Source of the DNA: Dyella_A sp049445995
GTDB lineage: Bacteria > Pseudomonadota > Gammaproteobacteria > Xanthomonadales > Rhodanobacteraceae
DNA length: 64,000 bases
Assembly: GCF_049445995.1 (NCBI RefSeq)
Contig: NZ_JBMSDZ010000006.1
Location: 174,133-238,132 of the forward strand
Reading direction: 5' to 3'
A model generated the notes under the pieces. It made no database searches. It was not told the origin of the DNA and saw only the letters and a program-made list of their open reading frames with translations. Below, one piece after another: positions 37,809 through 46,753 of the stretch. Numbering within the stretch: position 1 is the first letter of the stretch; each line of letters begins with the position of its first letter. Both the position numbers and the translations under genes were made by a program.

Positions 37809-39092
37809 ATGGATTGCTCCCCGTTGAACGGTAGGCCGACTTTGTCAGACGCAACCGCCGAGGCGCTTGCCAGGCATCCTCCCAGGCTGGGTCTCGCCGC
37901 ATTGCTGCGGTCTGCCTTCCGGCATGAGGACCTTTCCGTCCACCTGCCATCGCTGATCGAGCGCGCCGAGCGCGATGACGCCTACGCCCTGCTGGACCTG
38001 GCGCTGATCCAGCAGATGCGTTTCCGGAAGGAAAACGGCCTGGCCCTGCTGCGGCAGGCGTTGCAGTTGCAGCAGCTGTACCGGATCGGCGATGCGCCGG
38101 CCGATGCACTGCACGTGCTGGTGATCAAGACCCCCGGCGACCTGATGGCCAACACCCCGGTGGAGTGCCTGCTCGAGGACGCCGGATTTCGTGTCGATGC
38201 CCTCTATGTCGGCGCCGCGCTGCCGTGGCCGTCGCAGCTTCCCGCCCACGACCTGGTATTCGTGGCGATCAGCGAGGCGGATGCGCATGTCGAGGTGTTG
38301 CAGCAACTGGATCGCTACCTGGCGGACTGGTCGTGCCCGGTGCTGAACCGACCGGCGCGGATCCCGGCGCTGTCGCGCGGCGAGGCATTCACGCGCCTCG
38401 CCGACGTCGACGCCATCCGCATGGCCACGACCATCCGCGTGTCGCGCCAGGCGCTCGAGCAGGTCGCCGCCGATCCGGCACGAGCGGCAACCTGCCTGCC
38501 CGGGGTCGGGTTTCCGGTGATCGTGCGACCGCTCGGCTCGCATGCCGGAACGCAGCTGGAGCGTATCGCCACGCCGGCTGACCTGGGCGCCTATCTAGCC
38601 GGCACCGACGCTTCCCGTTTCTTTGTCGCCGATTTCATCGACTACGCCGCGCCCGACGGCCTGTTTCGCAAATACCGGATCGTGCTGATCGACGGCCGGC
38701 CGTTCGTCTGCCACATGGGCATCTCGCAGCACTGGATGGTGCATTACCCGTACGAGGAAATGACCGCCCACGCCGACCGTCGTGCGGAGGAGGCGGCCTG
38801 CATGGCCGGCTTCGACGACGACTTCGCACGCCGGCATGCGGCGGCCTTCGCCGCGATCGCGCAGCGCTTCGGCCTGGACTACATCGGCATGGACTGCGCG
38901 CAGACCGCCGACGGCCGGCTGCTGGTGTTCGAGTTCGCCAATGCCCTGGTCGTGCATGCCATCGACGATCCGGCGCTGTTTCCCTACAAGGCGGCGCAGA
39001 TGCGCAAGGTGCTCGGCGCATTCGCCGGGATGCTGCAGCGGCGCGCCACTCCCGATGACCCGGCCAGTCCTGCGGTGACCCATGCTGTCTAA
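37809..39092 (+). CDS. ATP-grasp domain protein (RimK-like) with helical N-terminus
   Basis: 427 residues. A helical, TPR-like N-terminal part (about 20-95: DAYALLDLALIQQMRFRKEN) is followed by a Rossmann-like stretch (HVLVIKTPGDLMANTPVECL) and an ATP-grasp domain. The latter has PVIVRPLGSHAGTQLE (nucleotide loop) and YIGMDCAQTADGRLLVFEFA (metal-binding DxD/E..N-like end). ATP-grasp enzymes ligate a carboxylate to an amine or thiol. The gene overlaps the next by 11 bp, so the two products most likely act on one pathway. The substrate is unknown; a TTG/ATG choice at the start is uncertain because an inverted-repeat element ends 10 bp upstream. Confidence 0.75.
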   Translation: MDCSPLNGRPTLSDATAEALARHPPRLGLAALLRSAFRHEDLSVHLPSLIERAERDDAYALLDLALIQQMRFRKENGLALLRQALQLQQLYRIGDAPADALHVLVIKTPGDLMANTPVECLLEDAGFRVDALYVGAALPWPSQLPAHDLVFVAISEADAHVEVLQQLDRYLADWSCPVLNRPARIPALSRGEAFTRLADVDAIRMATTIRVSRQALEQVAADPARAATCLPGVGFPVIVRPLGSHAGTQLERIATPADLGAYLAGTDASRFFVADFIDYAAPDGLFRKYRIVLIDGRPFVCHMGISQHWMVHYPYEEMTAHADRRAEEAACMAGFDDDFARRHAAAFAAIAQRFGLDYIGMDCAQTADGRLLVFEFANALVVHAIDDPALFPYKAAQMRKVLGAFAGMLQRRATPDDPASPAVTHAV

Positions 39093-40176
39093 TCTGCTCA
39101 ACTTCTCCGGTGGTCCGGGTGCCTTGCCGGTGTCCGTGCTCGAACAGACCCGGCAGGCGATCATCGCCCTGCCGGAAACCGGGCTCTCCGTGCTCGGCAT
39201 GAGCCATCGCTCGGACTGGTTCAAGGCGCTGCTGCAGGAGGCGCAGGACAACATCCGTGTCCTGCTCGGCGTGCCGGAGCGCTACCACATCCTGTTCCTG
39301 CAAGGCGGCAGCAGCCTGCAGTTCTCGATGATCCCGATGAACTTCGCACATCGGGCGGCCGTACCGGCCGAGTTCGTCTCGTCCGGCTACTGGAGCCGCA
39401 AGGCGGTCACCGAGGCGGCGCCGGTGGTGCCGGTGCGCACGGTCTGGGACGGTTACGACGAGGGGTTCCGCCGCCTGCCGGACTGGGCGTCGCTGGAGCA
39501 CCATCCGGAAGCGCCGTTTCTGCACTACATCTCCAACGAGACGGTCGAGGGCCTGCAATTCCGCGATGCGCCGCTGCCTGGGCCGGTGCCGCTGATCGCC
39601 GACATGTCCTCGGACTTCCTGTCACGACCGTTCGACATCGGACGCTACGCGATGGTCTATGCCCATGCGCAGAAGAACCTTGGCCCGGCCGGCGTGACGT
39701 TGGCGCTGATCGATGACGCAATGCTTTCGCGCATCCCCGGTGGCTTGCCGCCGATGCTGGACTACCGTACCCACGTCAAGCACGGCTCCAACTACAACAC
39801 GCCGCCGGTGTTCTCGATCTACGTGCTGAACCTGGTCAGCCGCTGGCTGCGCGACGAGATCGGCGGCGTCGACGCGATCGAGCAGATCAACGCGCGCAAG
39901 GCGGCCGCGCTCTATGGGGCACTCGAGCGCCACGTCAACCTCTTCGAGATCCATGCGGAGCCAGAGGCGCGCTCGCTGATGAACGTGGCGTTCCGGCTGC
40001 GCGACCCGGCGTTGCACGACGGCTTCCTCGCCGAGAGTCGCGCCGCCGGGTTCTCCGGGCTGGAGGGGCATCGTTCGATCGGCGGCTTGCGGGCCTCTCT
40101 TTACAATGCTGTGGGCGAGCCTGCCGTTGCACGGTTGACGGAGCTGCTGGACGACTTCGCTGCCCGGCATGGCTGA
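39082..40176 (+). CDS. SerC-like phosphoserine aminotransferase family protein
   Basis: 364 residues, class-V-type PLP aminotransferase of the SerC family. It shows NFSGGPGALPVSVLEQ, MSHRSDWFKALLQEAQ, the PLP lysine in YAHAQKNLGPAG (about Lys-196) and HRSIGGLRASLYNAVGEPAV at the end. The family makes phosphoserine from 3-phosphohydroxypyruvate and also serves vitamin B6 synthesis. The overlap with an ATP-grasp gene, rather than a serine or aromatic operon, suggests either the house SerC in an odd place or a specialised paralogue. The TGA is contiguous with a repeat element. Confidence 0.85.
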   Translation: MLSNLLNFSGGPGALPVSVLEQTRQAIIALPETGLSVLGMSHRSDWFKALLQEAQDNIRVLLGVPERYHILFLQGGSSLQFSMIPMNFAHRAAVPAEFVSSGYWSRKAVTEAAPVVPVRTVWDGYDEGFRRLPDWASLEHHPEAPFLHYISNETVEGLQFRDAPLPGPVPLIADMSSDFLSRPFDIGRYAMVYAHAQKNLGPAGVTLALIDDAMLSRIPGGLPPMLDYRTHVKHGSNYNTPPVFSIYVLNLVSRWLRDEIGGVDAIEQINARKAAALYGALERHVNLFEIHAEPEARSLMNVAFRLRDPALHDGFLAESRAAGFSGLEGHRSIGGLRASLYNAVGEPAVARLTELLDDFAARHG

Positions 40177-40299
40177 GAGGCTGAGAAAAAATCGCCCACC
40201 TGCTGCGACCGCCGCCAAACGCCCGGCGGCGCCCAACGCACCTTGTCACGAACGCTTGGCGGCGCTCTCGCTACGGCGGTCGAATTTTTCTCAGCCTCT
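40175..40299. repeat. Stop-codon-associated repeat, copy 2
   Basis: GAGAGGCTGAGAAAAAATCG at the left is mirrored by CGAATTTTTCTCAGCCTC at the right, so the ends form a long stem with U-rich flanks. It shares over 40 bp of left end with copy 1 (37471). It may double as a transcription terminator for the pair upstream. Confidence 0.8.
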
Positions 40300-40370
40300 G
40301 AGCCTGGTGACCGTGGTATGACGCGCGCACCGCTGTGCCGTATTCGCTTCCTCCCCCACCCGGACACGCC

Positions 40371-40889
40371 ATGACTTCGCTTGCCGGTCTCGTTCGTGCC
40401 GTGCCCGATTTTCCCAGCCCGGGCATCGTGTTTCGCGACATCACTCCGCTGCTGGCCGACGCCGGTGGCTTCGCCCGCTGCATCGATGCGCTGGCCGAGC
40501 CGTGGCTGGAGCAGGGCGTGCAGGCAGTGTGTGGGATCGAGTCGCGCGGTTTCATCTTCGGCGCTGCACTGGCGCAGAAGCTCAACGCTGGCTTCGTGCC
40601 GCTGCGCAAGCCGGGCAAGCTGCCGCCGCCGGTGACCAGCGTGGACTATCAGCTCGAATACGGCAGCGACCGGCTGGAAGCGCGAACCGATGCGCTCCGG
40701 TCCGGTGAGCACACGCTGATCGTCGACGACGTGCTGGCCACGGGTGGGACGTTGCTGGCGGCACGGGCGCTGGTGGAGCAGCTCGGCGCGCGGTTGGCCG
40801 GAGCGGCTGTAGTGGTTGAGCTCGATGCGCTGGGCGGGCGGCTGCGCTGGCACGGTGATGCGCCGCTGCACAGCCTGCTGCATTACTGA
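40371..40889 (+). CDS. apt: Adenine phosphoribosyltransferase
   Basis: 172 residues. It has the type I phosphoribosyltransferase PRPP loop TLIVDDVLATGGTLLA (about 115-130). Family markers are VPDFPSPGIVFRDITPLLAD near the N-terminus and GIESRGFIFGAALA. It salvages adenine to AMP in the cytoplasm. ATG 40371 gives the family start; a GTG at 40335 is less likely. Confidence 0.94.
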   Translation: MTSLAGLVRAVPDFPSPGIVFRDITPLLADAGGFARCIDALAEPWLEQGVQAVCGIESRGFIFGAALAQKLNAGFVPLRKPGKLPPPVTSVDYQLEYGSDRLEARTDALRSGEHTLIVDDVLATGGTLLAARALVEQLGARLAGAAVVVELDALGGRLRWHGDAPLHSLLHY

Positions 40890-41073
40890 GTCGCCGCACG
40901 CGTGAAGACGCGCTCACCGCGCTGAACCTGACGCCGCTGCATGGAGACTCTTCGCCGTTCGTTGACCGCTCCGACACTGCACAGGGGCGAGGGTTGGCGG
41001 CAAGCGCGGTGAGTTGCCGCGGCTGGCGCTGCCGCGGTTCGCGGCGCGTCCATCGTAACGGAGGGACCATTCC

Positions 41074-41229
41074 ATGCTCGTCACCATTCTGATCGTGCTG
41101 CTCATCCTCGCCCTGATCGGCGGCCTGCCCACCTGGGGCTATTCGCGCAGCTGGGGTTACTGGCCGTCTGGCATCGTCGGAACCATCCTGATCATCCTGG
41201 TGGTGCTGTGGCTGCTGGGTCGGATCTGA
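41074..41229 (+). CDS. DUF3309 small membrane protein
   Basis: 51 residues: hydrophobic helix MLVTILIVLLILALIGGLPT, then a polar turn WGYSRSWGYWPSGIVG, then a second helix ILIILVVLWLLGRI. This is the DUF3309 pattern (GLPxWxYSxxWGYxPSG). GGAGGGA is spaced 6 bp before the ATG. The function of the family is unknown; members are small inner-membrane proteins often linked to stress response. Confidence 0.85.
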   Translation: MLVTILIVLLILALIGGLPTWGYSRSWGYWPSGIVGTILIILVVLWLLGRI

Positions 41230-41241
41230 CGTCGAGAAACG

Positions 41242-41494
41242 TCAGCGCTGGATGGTGAGCGACTCGACGTACACCAGTTCGCAGGCGCCGTTGCCGGTGT
41301 CCTCGCGGGTCAGCGAGCTGTTCCAGTGCCAGCCGTCCGGGCGGCTGGCGTCGACCAGGAAGCCCTCGATGCGCACCACCTCGCCGGGGCGCACGCGATT
41401 GAGCATCGCGCGCACCCCGGCGTCGGCGGGAATCAGGTGCATGCACCGCTTTCCACAGCACCAGCACGCCGAGCGCGAGCTGGCGGCCGTTCAC
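41242..41494 (-). pseudogene. Internally deleted gene with HLIPA-type C-terminus
   Basis: A GTG with a good GGAGG site (41494) opens a membrane-anchor start (NGRQLALGVLVLW) that runs out of frame within 20 codons. A different frame from 41442 to the stop at 41242 encodes MHLIPADAGVRAMLNRVRPG and GWHWNSSLTREDTGNGACEL, which is the end of a family of larger membrane-anchored proteins. Start and end are thus present, but the middle and the frame are lost. Function unknown. Confidence 0.6.
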
Positions 41495-41516
41495 GCCGGC
41501 CTCCCGACCGGCGCGC

Positions 41517-42491
41517 TCATGCGCGTGCGCCGATCCTGGCGGCGGTGCCCGGAGGCTTGCCGGGGCGGGTGGGCGTGGCGATCGAACGCGGGTCCAACAA
41601 CCCCGGTGGCAGGCGCTTGAACACCTCGGCCAGTTTCAGCAGGAAGCCGTGCATGGCCGAACTCTTGCGCCACACCATCGCCACCCGGCGGCTGGGCGCC
41701 GGATGCCTGAACTCGATCAGGTGCAGGTTGCCCGACGGTGCCACCGGCGGCTTCACCGCCAGCGTCGGCAGCAACGTGATGCCGACCTCGGCCGAGACCA
41801 TCTGGCGCAGCGTCTCCAGGCTGGTGGCGCGAAAACCGTTGCGCTCGCCCGCGCCGGCGAGGTGGCACACCTCCAGCGCCTGGTCGCGCAGGCAGTGGCC
41901 GTCCTCCAGCAGCAGCAGGCTCTCGTGCGAGATGTCGGCCAGTTTGAGCTGGCCGTGCTTGTGCGCCAGGTGGTGCGACAGCGGTACCGCCAGCACGAAC
42001 GGTTCCTCGAACAGATACTCCACGTGCAGGCTGTCCTCGTGCAGCGGCAGGGCGAGGATGCCGGCATCGAGCCTGCCCTCGCGCAGCAGGCGCACGATCA
42101 CCTCGGTCTTCTCCTCCACCAGCAGCAGTTCGAGCCGGGGAAACGCCTCGCGCACCATCGGCACGGAATGCGGCAGCAGGTAGGGGCCGAGGGTAGGGAA
42201 AATGCCCAGCCGCACCGTGCCCGTTTCCGGATCGCGCGTGCGCCGCGCCACCGCGCGGATCTGCTCGACCTCGTTGAGCACCTCGCGGGCGCGATCGGCG
42301 ATGTCGCGACCGACCTCGGTGAGCAGCACCTTGCGCGGCGCGCGCTCGACCAGCGCCACGCCCAGTTCCTCCTCCAGCTTCTTGATCTGGGTGGACAGGG
42401 TGGGCTGGCTGACGAAGCAGGCCTCGGCGGCGCGGCCGAAGTGGCGGTGCTCGGCGAGGGCGACGAGGTAATGCAGATCGCGCAGGTTCAT
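41517..42491 (-). CDS. oxyR: Peroxide-sensing LysR regulator OxyR
   Basis: 324 residues. The N-terminal LysR helix-turn-helix is FGRAAEACFVSQPTLSTQIK. The effector domain contains the redox pair in GHCLRDQALEVC, matching Cys199 and Cys208 of Escherichia coli OxyR with the same spacing. Peroxide forms the disulfide and switches the factor to activate katG/ahp-type genes. The C-terminus is about 18 residues longer than average. A perfect ATAGnTnnnAnCTAT operator lies 22 bp upstream of the start, so autoregulation is likely. No catalase or ahp gene is adjacent. Confidence 0.95.
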   Translation of the reverse strand: MNLRDLHYLVALAEHRHFGRAAEACFVSQPTLSTQIKKLEEELGVALVERAPRKVLLTEVGRDIADRAREVLNEVEQIRAVARRTRDPETGTVRLGIFPTLGPYLLPHSVPMVREAFPRLELLLVEEKTEVIVRLLREGRLDAGILALPLHEDSLHVEYLFEEPFVLAVPLSHHLAHKHGQLKLADISHESLLLLEDGHCLRDQALEVCHLAGAGERNGFRATSLETLRQMVSAEVGITLLPTLAVKPPVAPSGNLHLIEFRHPAPSRRVAMVWRKSSAMHGFLLKLAEVFKRLPPGLLDPRSIATPTRPGKPPGTAARIGARA

Positions 42492-42512
42492 GGCCGGTGT
42501 CGGCTCCGATAC

Positions 42513-42527
42513 ATAGCTTCAAGCTAT
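42513..42527. promoter_or_regulatory. OxyR operator upstream of oxyR
   Basis: ATAGCTTCAAGCTAT matches the OxyR half-operator ATAGnTnnnAnCTAT at every defined base. A second element is expected 22 bp further; 42535-42549 matches it only in part. Position between oxyR and the upstream remnant fits autoregulation. Confidence 0.8.
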
Positions 42528-42740
42528 GCATGTCGAGGATAACAATCAATTTGAACGATGCAAGCGGGACGCCTGCCTTTGCTCCCGCCACTGCCGCGGC
42601 GGGCTTCCCCCTCCCTGGCCCGACATCCCGCAACCGGGCAGCCCGCCCGATCGGCCCCGGCTCCCCCCATCCGCCCGGCACCGGGCTGCCCACCGGCGAC
42701 CAGGCCCCCTTCGCCGCCGGTTTTTTTGCCGGTTTTTCGA

Positions 42741-43215
42741 CTACTGCACGGTGACTTCCACCGTGACGTGCACCAGTTCCTCGTGCACCGACAGGTGGCG
42801 GCGCACCTCGTGCGCGGTCAGCGGCGCACTCGACACCAGCGCCAGGATGCAGGCATAGCGGCCCTTGCCCACGCGCCACACGTGCAGGTCGCTGATCGCC
42901 GCGGCGGGCAGCGCCTGCCCGACTACCTCGCGAATCTCGGCGACCACCGGTGCATCCATCTCCGCGTCCAGCAGCACGCGGCCGGACTGGCGCATCAGCC
43001 CCACCGCCCAGCGCGTCCAGCAGCAGCGCGCTGGTGTAGCCGGCAAGCACCTCGATCTTTCAGGTGCCGAAGGCGAAGCGGCGGTTGCCGGCGAGGCGGC
43101 GGGCCAGCCCGTAGGCGGTCAGCGACAGCCCCAGCGCCAGCGCGTGCGAGCTCATGTGCCAGCCATCGGCGAGCAGCGCCATCGAGTTCAGCGCATAGCC
43201 GCCGGCGATCTCCAC
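42741..43215 (-). pseudogene. Decayed cation diffusion facilitator gene (DmeF-type)
   Basis: Minus-strand pieces of one CDF transporter are in order but broken. The first is AGGYALNSMALLADGWHMSS through RRFAFGT, then TGA where the family has Trp (GTWKIEVLAGYTSA). Next comes an abrupt jump with frame change from SALLLDA to WAVGLMRQSGRVLLDAEMDA, losing roughly a hundred residues of membrane domain. The C-terminal cytoplasmic domain is intact to VEVTVQ. The N-terminus before GTG 43215 is also missing. It would have exported Co/Ni/Zn-type ions. Confidence 0.8.
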
Positions 43216-43408
43216 AGGCCACCTGCGTGAACATGTGACCCCCGCGGGCGGCAGCGGGGAGGGTGAACCGGATCCCGCGCTGGCGGTGCTGCGCAGCTAT
43301 CTGAAGTAGGCGTCGCCGTGGCCGGCCGCCGGCCATGCCTTCTGGCACTGGGGCGCAGGTCATGCGCCGCCTAGCGTTCCGGATTCCCTCGTTTCAGGAA
43401 TCCCCGTC

Positions 43409-46087
43409 ATGCGCCTCGCCCGCCCGCTCCTGCTCACCGCCCTGGCCACCTGCTGCGCTACCGCGCTGGCGGCCGGTGCCGATCCGGTGCCCCACGGCCG
43501 CCTGCCCGGCTGGGCCATGCCGCAGTCCTACCAGCTCGCGTTCAAGGTGGACCCGCGCCAGGCCGATTTCTCCGGTCACACGGTGATCAGCGTGAAGCTG
43601 GCGCAGGCCTCCGACCACGTGTGGCTGCACGGCAGCGATCTGAAGGTGTCGAAGGTGGTCGTGACCGACGCGGCCGGCAAGACCGGCGCCGGCAAGTACG
43701 TGGCGGTGGCACCGAAGGAGGGCGTGGCGCGCATCGACTTCGGCCGCACGCTCAAGCCGCAGACGATCAAGCTTTTCATCGACTACACCGCACCGCTCAA
43801 CCAGCAGCTGCAGGGCCTGTACAAGGTCAGCCATGAAGGTCAGCCCTACGCGATGACGCAGATGGAGCCGATCAGTGCGCGCTACGCCTTCCCCGGCTTC
43901 GACGAGCCCGGCATCAAGACCCCGTTCGACCTCACGCTGACCGTACCGAAGGACGAGAACGCGGTGGCCAACACCGCGCAGATCAAGCAGGTGGACGACG
44001 GCAACGGCTGGAAGACGCTCACCTTCTCGCAGACCAGGCCGCTGCCGACCTACCTGGTGGCGTTCGGCGTGGGTCCGTGGGACATCGTCAAGGGGCCGGA
44101 CATCGCGCCCGACGACTACCGCAGCACCGTGCTGCCGCTGCGCGGGGTGGCGGCCAAGGGCGAAGGCCATCGCATGCAGCACGTGCTCGGCGAGACGCCG
44201 AGCATCATCCACGCGCTGGAGGACTATTACGGCTTCGGCTACCCGTTCGACAAGCTCGACCTGCTCGCTGCGCCCGACTTCGCCGCCGGCGCGATGGAGA
44301 ACCCGGGCCTGGTCACCTTCCGCGACTGGCTGCTGCTGCTCGATCCGGATTCCCCGGCGCAGTACGTGCGCGGCTCGTTCAATGTCACCGCGCACGAACT
44401 GGCGCACCAGTGGACCGGCGACACGGTGACCACCGCGTGGTGGAACGACATCTGGCTCAATGAAGCCTTCGCCACCTGGATGCAGCAGAAGGTGACGATG
44501 AAGGTGCACCCGGAATACCGCGCGGATCTGGACCGCATCCGCGGCGCGCAGGGCGCGATGAACAACGACAGCCTGGTCAGCGCGCGCAAGATCCGCCAGG
44601 AGATCACCGGCAACGGCGACATCATGACCGCGTTCGACGGCATCACCTACCAGAAGGGTGCCGCGGTGCTGGGCATGTTCGAGAACTACGTGACGCCGGC
44701 GGTGTTCCAGAAGGGCATGCGCGCCTACACCCAGGCGCACAAGTTCGGCAACGCCACCGCCGACGACCTGGTCGATTCGATCGCCCAGGCCGCCGGCATG
44801 GGCGCCGATTTCAAGGCCGCGTTCAAGAGCTTCCTCAACCAGTCCGGCGTGCCCTATGTGCAGACCCGGCTGGAGCAGAAGGACGGCCAGACCGTGCTGC
44901 ACCTGAGCCAGAGCCGCTACCTGCCGGTCGGTTCCACCGGCGACAGTGCGCGCGTGTGGGGCGTGCCGGTGTGCGTGCGCTACGGCACCGCCGGCGGCAG
45001 CAAGGTCAGCTGCGAGATGCTCGACAAGGCGCAGGGCTCGATGGTGCTGGCCGGCGCCAGCACGCCGACCTGGGTGATGCCCAACGCCGGCGCGCAGGGC
45101 TACTACCGCTTCGGCATGACCAGGGCCGACCTCGCCTCGCTGGGCAAGCGGATCGGCTCGCTGGCCGACACCGAGCAGCTGGCCTATGCCGATGCGGTGG
45201 GCGCCAGCTTCCGCCACGGCGACATCGACGCCGCCGACGCGCTGGCCGCGCTCAAGCCGCTGGCAGCGTCCAAGACCAACGAGGTCGCCACCGCGCCGCT
45301 GGGCACCTTCGGCTGGATCTGGCGCAACCTCGCCAGCACCGACGCGCAGCGCGCGAAGCTGGCCGCGTGGGCGATGGACGCCTACCTGCCGCGGCTGGAG
45401 TCGCTCGGCTACCGCCGCAAGGCCGGCGAGGCCGACGGCGATTCGCTGATGCGCAGCACGCTGGCCAACTTCCTCGGCATGGACGTCAGGCTGCCGGCGG
45501 TGCGCGCCGAACTGCTCAGGCAGGGCGACGCCGCGCTCAAGCGCAAGGCCGACGGCCGCCTCGATCTCGCCGCCGCCGATCCCGACCTGCTCGGCGTGGC
45601 GCTGGGCGTGGCCGCGCAGGAGCACGGCAAGCCGGTGGTCGATGCGCTGATCGCCGAGTTGCCCAAGACCAGCGATCCGGCGCTGCGCAACGCGATCCTC
45701 GGCGGGCTGGGCAGCGTGGACGACGCCAGCCAGGTCGAGCTCATCCGCAACTTCGCGCTGAGCAAGGACGTGAAGGTGGGCGAGATGGCCGCGCTGTTCC
45801 GCGGCAGTCGCGACACCCGGGCCGAGCGCGACGGCATGTGGAAATGGTCGGTGGCGCACTACGACCGGATCCTCGCCCGCACCGGCAGCTTCGCCGGCGG
45901 CCGCCTGCCCGGCCTGATGGGCGGCGGCGGCTGCTCCAGGGCCGAGGCCGATCGCCTGCAGGCGTTCTTCAAGGATCGGGTCGACCAGGCACCGGGCGCC
46001 GCCCGCGGCCTGGCGCAGACCACCGAATCGACCCTGCTGTGCGCGGCGCTGAAGCAGAAGCAGGACGCCGCGGCGATCCTGCGCTGA
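43409..46087 (+). CDS. Secreted M1-family aminopeptidase
   Basis: 892 residues. A signal peptide (MRLARPLLLTALATCCATAL) is followed by the beta-saddle domain, then the gluzincin core. Substrate motif GAMENPG is at about residue 296, zinc motif HELAHQW with the third ligand in NEAFATW 19 residues on. A helical ERAP1-like C-terminal domain fills the last 350 residues. It trims N-terminal amino acids from peptides in the periplasm or outside. The start follows a modest CAGGAATC site. It stands alone, with a repeat and terminator downstream. Confidence 0.95.
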   Translation: MRLARPLLLTALATCCATALAAGADPVPHGRLPGWAMPQSYQLAFKVDPRQADFSGHTVISVKLAQASDHVWLHGSDLKVSKVVVTDAAGKTGAGKYVAVAPKEGVARIDFGRTLKPQTIKLFIDYTAPLNQQLQGLYKVSHEGQPYAMTQMEPISARYAFPGFDEPGIKTPFDLTLTVPKDENAVANTAQIKQVDDGNGWKTLTFSQTRPLPTYLVAFGVGPWDIVKGPDIAPDDYRSTVLPLRGVAAKGEGHRMQHVLGETPSIIHALEDYYGFGYPFDKLDLLAAPDFAAGAMENPGLVTFRDWLLLLDPDSPAQYVRGSFNVTAHELAHQWTGDTVTTAWWNDIWLNEAFATWMQQKVTMKVHPEYRADLDRIRGAQGAMNNDSLVSARKIRQEITGNGDIMTAFDGITYQKGAAVLGMFENYVTPAVFQKGMRAYTQAHKFGNATADDLVDSIAQAAGMGADFKAAFKSFLNQSGVPYVQTRLEQKDGQTVLHLSQSRYLPVGSTGDSARVWGVPVCVRYGTAGGSKVSCEMLDKAQGSMVLAGASTPTWVMPNAGAQGYYRFGMTRADLASLGKRIGSLADTEQLAYADAVGASFRHGDIDAADALAALKPLAASKTNEVATAPLGTFGWIWRNLASTDAQRAKLAAWAMDAYLPRLESLGYRRKAGEADGDSLMRSTLANFLGMDVRLPAVRAELLRQGDAALKRKADGRLDLAAADPDLLGVALGVAAQEHGKPVVDALIAELPKTSDPALRNAILGGLGSVDDASQVELIRNFALSKDVKVGEMAALFRGSRDTRAERDGMWKWSVAHYDRILARTGSFAGGRLPGLMGGGGCSRAEADRLQAFFKDRVDQAPGAARGLAQTTESTLLCAALKQKQDAAAILR

Positions 46088-46228
46088 AGGTGTTGGTCAC
46101 GCCCGCTCTGCCATGCAGGCGGGCGTGACACCAGTTCCGGGCCACCGATCGCGCTGAGCGCAGCCTGCAGCAGCAGGCGAAATCGAAGCCGGGATAGCGA
46201 TGCCTTCGAAATCTGCAATATCTCCCGA

Positions 46229-46360
46229 CGTCATTCCCGCGAACGCGGGAATCCACCTTGCCGTCCCCCTCAAAGTTCCCAACGGATGACCGGCATCCGC
46301 CGTTGAAAAGCGCCTCCCGCTTGACCAGACATTCGTCTGTTGAGAGCCGTGGGAATGACG
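46229..46360. repeat. CGTCATTCCC-ended inverted-repeat element
   Basis: CGTCATTCCCGCGAACGCGG at the left, itself a hairpin, and GGGAATGACG at the right. Related to 31174-31259. It lies in the 340-bp gap after the aminopeptidase gene, which holds no gene. Confidence 0.65.
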
Positions 46361-46429
46361 AACGGGGCAGTGCGGCAATCATCAGGAATTCGCTGAAGCA
46401 CGCTCGGGATGGCACGCTCCTTCGCACAA

Positions 46430-46465
46430 GCAAAACGCCGGACGGGCAACCGTCCGGCGTTTTGC
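46430..46465. terminator. Bidirectional Rho-independent terminator
   Basis: AAAACGCCGGACGG-GCAA-CCGTCCGGCGTTTT has a 10-bp GC stem flanked by A4 and T4 runs on both strands. It sits between the aminopeptidase gene and the hydrolase remnant, so it can stop transcripts from either side. Confidence 0.88.
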
Positions 46466-46494
46466 TTTTCATGCCGGGTGTGGCCAACATCGAG

Positions 46495-46720
46495 TCAGGG
46501 CGAACGCACCACCCGATCCTCCGCCAGTGCCGCAGCGGCCTGCGCCCCCGCGTGCTCACGGATGAACGCCAGTGTATCGTCCAGCACCGGCGCCTTGCCG
46601 CGCAGCTGGTCCGGCTTCATGCCGACGCCCTGCAGCCAGCGATCGTCGGTGGCGAGCAGGGCGCCGATGTGCGCGCCGGCCGAGTGGCCCATCACGAACA
46701 GCGCATCCGCATCGCCTACA
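46495..46720 (-). pseudogene. Remnant of an alpha/beta-hydrolase gene
   Basis: The minus strand encodes DALFVMGHSAGAHIGALLAT followed by DDRWLQGVGMKPDQLRG, the nucleophile elbow (G-H-S-A-G) and following helix of a carboxylesterase-type hydrolase. It then jumps directly to APVLDDTLAFIREHAG, the C-terminal helix of the same family. The N-terminal half and about a hundred residues between elbow and tail are gone. It overlaps no known gene but abuts the promoter region of the next gene. Confidence 0.6.
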
Positions 46721-46753
46721 CTGCCTGCGCTCACGCTGGGGAAGGGGAAGACC

